The notes beneath the pieces were generated by a model. The model did no database searches. It was given only the letters and a program-made list of their open reading frames with translations, and was not told where the DNA came from. DNA of 64,000 nucleotides from Flavobacterium luteum (GTDB lineage: Bacteria > Bacteroidota > Bacteroidia > Flavobacteriales > Flavobacteriaceae), in the NCBI RefSeq assembly GCF_008806775.1, contig NZ_WAEM01000004.1, positions 62,001 through 126,000 on the forward strand, written 5' to 3'. Below, in pieces: positions 59,553 to 64,000 of the stretch. Within the stretch, counting starts at the first letter, position 1; each line of letters opens with the position of its first letter. Made by a program: the position numbers and the translations under genes.

Positions 59553-60356
59553 ATGACAAACAAAATGATAAAAATTTCTATAGTTACCCCCTCATTTAAT
59601 CAAGGAAAATTTATTGAGGATGCAATTGAGTCTGTACTTATTCAAGATTATGCTAATTTTGAGCATATAATTATCGATGGATGTTCAACTGATAATACTA
59701 TTGAAGTTTTAAAAAAATATCCTCATCTTATTTGGGTTTCTGAAAAAGACGAAGGACAAAGCGATGCGTTAAATAAAGGGTTTAAAAAGGCTACAGGCAA
59801 TATAATCGGTTGGTTAAATTCAGATGACATGTATTTGCCCAATACATTTAAAAATGTTGTTCATGAGCTAACGGATATGCATGTTGATGCTGTTTACGGT
59901 AATTATAAGTTTATAGATTCCAACGGAAAAATCACTCGAGAATTGGTTACTCAGAACTCTAAAAAATGGATGTCTGTTTTTTATTGTTTCATACCTTCCA
60001 CTACTTTCTTCTTTAAACGTAAAATTATCGATCAAGGCATATTTATTGACAAATCGTTCCATATTGCAATGGATAAAGAATTTTTTTCTCATATTTATAA
60101 TTTAGGTTTTAAAATAAAGAAAGTAAATTCATTTTTTGCTCACTTTAGATGGCATGATAATAACAAATCAATTGATACAAATGAAGTAAAAGAAACTAGA
60201 CTTCTAGAAGGACTAGAAATTTTTAATAGATATACTTCGTTTAAATTACCCAAAAATAAATTTGGGCTTTCTGTTTATATATTTTTTATGAATATATGTG
60301 GCGTTTATAGAACTATTTCTAGGTTTTTAAAAATTGGTTTGTATGGTAAACAGTAA
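59553..60356 (+). CDS. Glycosyltransferase family 2
   Basis: A 267-residue GT-A protein with ISIVTPSFNQGKFIEDAIES, IIDGCSTDNTIEVLKKY, and a metal-binding WLNSDDMYLP (SDD). FRWHDNNKSID fits the later acceptor region. It adds a sugar to the repeat unit. An alternative start five codons in (MIKIS, 59565) is possible. It overlaps the next gene by 14 bp. Confidence 0.87.
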   Translation: MTNKMIKISIVTPSFNQGKFIEDAIESVLIQDYANFEHIIIDGCSTDNTIEVLKKYPHLIWVSEKDEGQSDALNKGFKKATGNIIGWLNSDDMYLPNTFKNVVHELTDMHVDAVYGNYKFIDSNGKITRELVTQNSKKWMSVFYCFIPSTTFFFKRKIIDQGIFIDKSFHIAMDKEFFSHIYNLGFKIKKVNSFFAHFRWHDNNKSIDTNEVKETRLLEGLEIFNRYTSFKLPKNKFGLSVYIFFMNICGVYRTISRFLKIGLYGKQ

Positions 60357-61674
60357 ATCTGAATTTATTAAAGATTTATTTAATAATTTAAATAGTAATC
60401 ATGTTGATTACTTTGTACTAGGGGAGTATAATAGTTTACCATTAAAAATAGAGAATAGTGATTTAGATATTATTGTTGATCCAACAGACGTTGAAACTTT
60501 TTTAAAAGTTTTATTTAATTTAATTTCTCAATATAATGTAAAAGTGGTTTCCAATTATACAAATAGTAATGCAAAATTTTACAGGTTGTTGTGTGAGTCT
60601 GACAACTATTGGGGACTACAATTAGATTTGTTTTGTAAAGGTTTTTATTTTCAATCAAAAGAGTATTTCCCCGTTAATCAATTAAAAAAAAATGTTTTGT
60701 TGTTCAATAACATTAAAGTTCTTGATTTAAAGAAAACATATTTTGTTGGTTTCTTAAAAGAAATTATTCATAATGGTTGCTCAAAAAAAAAGTATATTAA
60801 TGGATTTATTACTGAAGTGCTTTCAGATGAAATAAAATATAGAAAATTATTAACTGAACTCTATAGTGAAGAATTTACAAAAATTGTTTTTGATAATCTT
60901 TCAATAAATAGTCTTAAAAAAAAGACTAAAGAGCTTAGAAAAATTATGTTAAATAAAATATACAATGGAAAATCGATATTCTTAAAAAATACAATTGAAA
61001 GAATTAAAAATGCAAAAAGAGTATTTACTCCTCCAGGATATACAATTGTTTTTTTAGGAGAACAAAGTTCTCGAAAAAGATTAATCACTAGTATCATTCC
61101 AGTTTTAAATGAAGCTTTTTATAATAGTGTGTTTTATGAAAATAGTCGTCCCAATTATATTTATTCAAATAAAAAGAAAGCAAATAAAAACAATGATATT
61201 AAAGAGCTCGATTCTTTTTCAAAATCAAAAAAATCATTTTTTTTTATTAGTTCGCTATTTCGCTATTTCGATTATACCTTTGGATATTGGATAAAGATCT
61301 TTCCTAAAAAGGCCTTTAATTCCTGCGTGTGGATATTTGATGGTTACTATTATGATGGAATAATAAATCCCAAAAAAGGTAGATTGGCTTTGCCAAATTG
61401 GATTGTAAAAATTGGAGCACTACTAATACCTGAACCAGATTTAATAATATGTTTAGGGCAGAATACTGAATTTCAGAATAATCAAAAGACTAAATCAAAT
61501 GCGGAAGATATATATAAACAGAGTTATAAATTGTCAAAATTTTGCCTTCAACATAAACAAGCAGTTTGGATTAGTGCCGAATCTTCTTTAGAACAATCAG
61601 TAGATAGTGCAATGAAGTTTATTTCAGAAGTTATGGAAAAAAGGTTTGAAGTTATAAATCAGAATTATAATTAA
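60343..61674 (+). CDS. Nucleotidyltransferase/thymidylate-kinase-like fusion protein with a degenerate kinase P-loop
   Basis: A 443-residue protein, paralogue of the gene at 61951. The N-terminal nucleotidyltransferase-fold region carries NSDLDIIVDP (Asp40 and Asp42), keeping the metal-binding carboxylates. The C-terminal kinase-like region has GEQSSRKRL (239-247) where the neighbour has GTDGSGKST: the second Gly is Arg244 and the Ser is Arg246, so normal ATP binding is unlikely. The following FDR motif is FDG (Asp333-Gly334). Otherwise it aligns throughout, for example IFPKKAFNSCVWIFD and LLIPEPDLIICLG. The ATG at 60343 was chosen over a TTG at 60334. It overlaps the GT2 gene. Confidence 0.7.
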   Translation: MVNSKSEFIKDLFNNLNSNHVDYFVLGEYNSLPLKIENSDLDIIVDPTDVETFLKVLFNLISQYNVKVVSNYTNSNAKFYRLLCESDNYWGLQLDLFCKGFYFQSKEYFPVNQLKKNVLLFNNIKVLDLKKTYFVGFLKEIIHNGCSKKKYINGFITEVLSDEIKYRKLLTELYSEEFTKIVFDNLSINSLKKKTKELRKIMLNKIYNGKSIFLKNTIERIKNAKRVFTPPGYTIVFLGEQSSRKRLITSIIPVLNEAFYNSVFYENSRPNYIYSNKKKANKNNDIKELDSFSKSKKSFFFISSLFRYFDYTFGYWIKIFPKKAFNSCVWIFDGYYYDGIINPKKGRLALPNWIVKIGALLIPEPDLIICLGQNTEFQNNQKTKSNAEDIYKQSYKLSKFCLQHKQAVWISAESSLEQSVDSAMKFISEVMEKRFEVINQNYN

Positions 61675-61950
61675 AACATTTTATGAAAATATTAGTCAAA
61701 TAATTGTATATTGGTAAATGTAGCAAAAACAAAAAAAGTGATTCATCTAGGATGTCTTATCATTATAAATTTGCCTACTAATGCAAGATATAGGAAACTT
61801 AAGTTTAGTTTGATTTATAAATGTATTTAATTTTAGTGAATTATTTGGATTCAATCAAATAAAAATATATAAAAAATGCTTGAATATGTTTATTACAAAA
61901 TCTAAATATCACTTTCTTCTGAAAAACCAATTTTTTTTTAACTTTAAATA
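61675..61950. other. Spacer between the two paralogues
   Basis: A 276-bp AT-rich gap. It contains a six-codon start-stop frame at 61683 (MKILVK) that looks like a truncated glycosyltransferase start, and a further short open frame around 61738-61836 with nothing recognisable. It may be remnant sequence; no promoter match was found. Confidence 0.35.
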
Positions 61951-63261
61951 ATGACATTTTTACCTAATTTTTTTGAAACTCTCAACACAAAAAACATTCG
62001 CTATTGTGTACTTCGTAATTATCATCAATTACCTTATTCTACAGATGGAAGTGATTTAGATATATTAATTGATAAAAATGATTCATTTTTATTCTTATCA
62101 ATTTTGAATGAAACTTGTCAAAGTTATCAAGGCATGATTGTTTCATTTATTCCATCTGAAATTTGTCCAAGAATATGTTTACTTGGCATTGAAAATGGTG
62201 GATGGGGGTTAATGATAGATCTTCATTACAACCAAATTCAATATCGTGGCCACACGATTGTTACAAACCAAAATATATGGAAAAACACTTTTATTTATAG
62301 AGATAATATAAACGTGTTGAATCCTAGAGTAGATGCATTAATTGGATTATTCAAAGAATTATTAAATAATAAAACGTGTAAGCAAAAGTATTATGATGAT
62401 TTTAAAAAGTACTGTTTAAACGCAGAATTTTTAGATGAAATATTTGGAGTAATAAATAAGCAAAACATAAGTCAAATTTTAATGGAATATTTAGAAGTTG
62501 AATACTCAGAAAAAACAATAAAAAAACTAGCTAAACAATTAATCAAAGAGTTTCCTATTAAGAAAAATACTTTTTTCTATTATTTTGTTAAACTAAAACG
62601 AATAATAAAAAAACCTGGTTATACAATTGTCTTTTTGGGCACAGATGGTTCAGGTAAAAGTACTATAATTGAAACTTTAAAACCAGTTCTAAACGAAGCA
62701 TTTCATAAAGCAGTTTATTATGAACATTTGAGACCTAACAAATTTCCGAGTATTGCGCGCCTGTTGGGTAAAAAAGAGGAATTTAATGTGCCTGTTACAG
62801 AACCTCACAGTAAGAAACCTTCAGGGTTTTTAGGTTCATTATTTCGATGGGGTTATTATTTAATTGATTACACACTTGGATATGCATTGAAAATCTATCC
62901 TAAAAAAGCAATTCGCTCTTGTGTTTGGATTTTCGATCGTTATTATTATGATTATATAATTGACCCTAAGAGAGTTAGGATTAAATTGCCGAAAGTCATA
63001 TTAAAAATAGGACAAATAATTATACCCGAACCCGACATTATTTTATGTCTTGGTACAAATGCAGAAATTATTCATGAACGCAAACCTGAATTAGACTTGG
63101 GAGAAGTACATCGGCAAGTAACTGATTTGAAATTTTTTTGTAATTCTCATAAGCATGCTGTTTGGATTGATACAGGAACGAGTATTGAGGTATCTTCTGA
63201 TAATGCCCTTAAAGCTATAAGGGATATTATGGGAAAAAGATTTGAGTCAATTAAATTATAA
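61951..63261 (+). CDS. Nucleotidyltransferase/thymidylate-kinase-like fusion protein with intact P-loop
   Basis: A 436-residue protein. N-terminal nucleotidyltransferase-fold domain: YCVLRNYHQLPYS followed by GSDLDILID (33-41; carboxylates Asp35 and Asp37). The C-terminal domain from about 222 resembles thymidylate kinase: TIVFLGTDGSGKST with Walker A at 230-238, and FDRYYYDYIIDPKR (Asp329-Arg330), like the DR motif of nucleoside-monophosphate kinases. IIPEPDIILCLGTNAE is a later strand. The role in glycan synthesis is unknown; possibilities are phosphorylating a sugar or nucleotide precursor. It is the active-looking partner of the preceding gene. Confidence 0.75.
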   Translation: MTFLPNFFETLNTKNIRYCVLRNYHQLPYSTDGSDLDILIDKNDSFLFLSILNETCQSYQGMIVSFIPSEICPRICLLGIENGGWGLMIDLHYNQIQYRGHTIVTNQNIWKNTFIYRDNINVLNPRVDALIGLFKELLNNKTCKQKYYDDFKKYCLNAEFLDEIFGVINKQNISQILMEYLEVEYSEKTIKKLAKQLIKEFPIKKNTFFYYFVKLKRIIKKPGYTIVFLGTDGSGKSTIIETLKPVLNEAFHKAVYYEHLRPNKFPSIARLLGKKEEFNVPVTEPHSKKPSGFLGSLFRWGYYLIDYTLGYALKIYPKKAIRSCVWIFDRYYYDYIIDPKRVRIKLPKVILKIGQIIIPEPDIILCLGTNAEIIHERKPELDLGEVHRQVTDLKFFCNSHKHAVWIDTGTSIEVSSDNALKAIRDIMGKRFESIKL

Positions 63262-63750
63262 AATGGATATGAAATATCTTTATATACATTCATTTAATCT
63301 CTATTGGTTTAATTCCCCGAAGCTCTACTTCGATATAGGAAAGTTTGAAAACCTCGGTTTTCATAAAGCTAAAAATAAGTTCTTAGCCGATTAATACCTT
63401 GGTGGATCTGCCCCGAGGTAGTTTATTTCACAATTTTTTTTGGTATTGGTTAATAAACTATTTACAAAAAGCGCAAAGCATTCTAGTGATTTTTGAATAT
63501 CATAAACCTTTTGGATGTAATTAGTTTTTGATGATGATTTTTCATCAACTATAGTGATTTTCGATGGTAAACCGTATAGAAAATGAAAATTTTTTTCATT
63601 AAAAACGATTCTAGATACGTTTTTTGTTTCGTTTTATCGCAAACAAACACTCGAATTGACTTTTTTAATAATTACACCCAACGAGTTGAAAGATATAGAT
63701 TTTAATCTATAAAAAGCAATTAATAATTATTTAATAAATCATTTTAAATA
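63262..63750. other. Long non-coding region with three consecutive hairpins
   Basis: Most of this 489-bp region is AT-rich. At 63318-63419, three separate inverted repeats follow in a row: CGAAG/CTTCG (63318-63332), TGAAAACC/GGTTTTCA (63346-63363) and ACCTTGG/CCGAGGT (63396-63419). The GC content is locally higher. A 43-codon ATG frame (63263-63394) spans it and starts one base after the preceding stop, but its sequence follows the hairpin arms, so coding is doubtful. It may be the remains of a mobile element or an attenuator. Confidence 0.5.
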
Positions 63751-64000
63751 GTGATATATAATAAGTTTGTATATTTTCCTCCTAGAAGAAAGGAATATTT
63801 TTTTTCTTTAAAATTGATGCAAAAGAATAAGCGAATTTATTTTTTTTATTCTCCATTTACTTTAATAACTAAAATATTTTGGAAGCTACTATTGAATTCC
63901 AATTTTTTCCAATCATTTTTTACTTGTTCACAAAGTAATCTACCATCTTCCATTCAAACAATACTTAGATTATTAGATTCAAATGATGCAAAATTTCAAA
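63751..64000 (+). CDS. 5' end of an unidentified gene, truncated by the right edge
   Basis: The frame is open from a GTG at 63751 (preceded by an in-frame TAA at 63745-63747) to the window end, 83 codons. It includes FVYFPPRRKEYFFSLKLMQK and IYFFYSPFTLITKIFWKLLL. An internal ATG at 63817 is an alternative start, supported by a -7 match TAAGTTTG at 63762-63769. I do not recognise the family; the locus suggests glycan biosynthesis. Confidence 0.5.
   Translation, partial: MIYNKFVYFPPRRKEYFFSLKLMQKNKRIYFFYSPFTLITKIFWKLLLNSNFFQSFFTCSQSNLPSSIQTILRLLDSNDAKFQ

Noticed and set aside
63263-63394. Small 43-codon ATG frame after the fusion-protein gene
   Set aside because: Its codons follow the hairpin arms and no family was recognised; kept only within the non-coding entry.

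Overview
The window is a low-GC, gene-dense stretch of a Bacteroidota chromosome, almost certainly a member of Flavobacteriaceae close to Flavobacterium. The evidence is type IX secretion (T9SS) style giant surface proteins, a SusC/SusD pair, A-rich translation starts without Shine-Dalgarno sites, TAnnTTTG promoter boxes, zinc-free forms of ribosomal proteins S14 and L36, and a CtlX-type hydrolase. No tRNA, rRNA, CRISPR array or intact insertion sequence was seen.

Layout. (1) 1-9043, minus strand: two giant secreted adhesin-like proteins. The first runs off the left edge and carries three GEVED domains; the second carries fibronectin type III and Ig-like domains and a T9SS sorting tail. (2) 9.4-16.7 kb: housekeeping genes (TPR protein, Mpl, RadC, YjjG-like HAD phosphatase, a secreted hypothetical protein, RarA, rhomboid protease, RlmB). 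(3) 16.7-24.4 kb, minus strand: a SusC/SusD/lipoprotein operon ending in a clear terminator, preceded by an Omp85-like outer-membrane protein. (4) 24.6-41.9 kb: a continuous str-S10-spc-alpha cluster from rpsL to rplQ (31 genes including rpmJ, fusA, secY, infA and rpoA), with a textbook promoter in front and a strong terminator behind. (5) 42.2-46.4 kb: carA, eno and citrate synthase. (6) 46.4-49.6 kb: an overlapping three-gene set (deacetylase-fold protein, FemAB-like, GNAT). (7) 49.7-53.6 kb: two amidinotransferase/hydrolase-fold enzymes (the second CtlX), a CoA-binding protein and a sodium:solute symporter. (8) 53.9-64.0 kb: a surface-polysaccharide locus with a Wzx-like flippase, pyruvyltransferase-like protein, GT4, hexapeptide acyltransferase, Wzy-like polymerase, GT2 and two paralogous nucleotidyltransferase/thymidylate-kinase-like fusion proteins, and a truncated gene at the right edge.

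Two patterns stand out. First, six spacers inside the ribosomal-protein cluster exceed about 60 nt. Five of these hold a foldable inverted repeat, and four of the five sit directly before the genes for S7, L3/L4, S8 and S4, the proteins that autoregulate the equivalent operons in E. coli; the fifth precedes rplQ. The sixth spacer holds a degenerate heptanucleotide array. This looks like a set of cis-acting leaders placed differently from the known E. coli sites. Second, the polysaccharide locus has a tandem pair of large fusion proteins. One keeps an intact kinase P-loop; its neighbour has lost key P-loop residues and the following Asp-Arg pair but keeps its nucleotidyltransferase carboxylates, which suggests an enzyme/pseudoenzyme pair.

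Two copies of a dispersed hairpin element (about 42.0 and 52.0 kb) share conserved shoulders around different stem-loops. All calls come from reading the sequence; no database search was possible.
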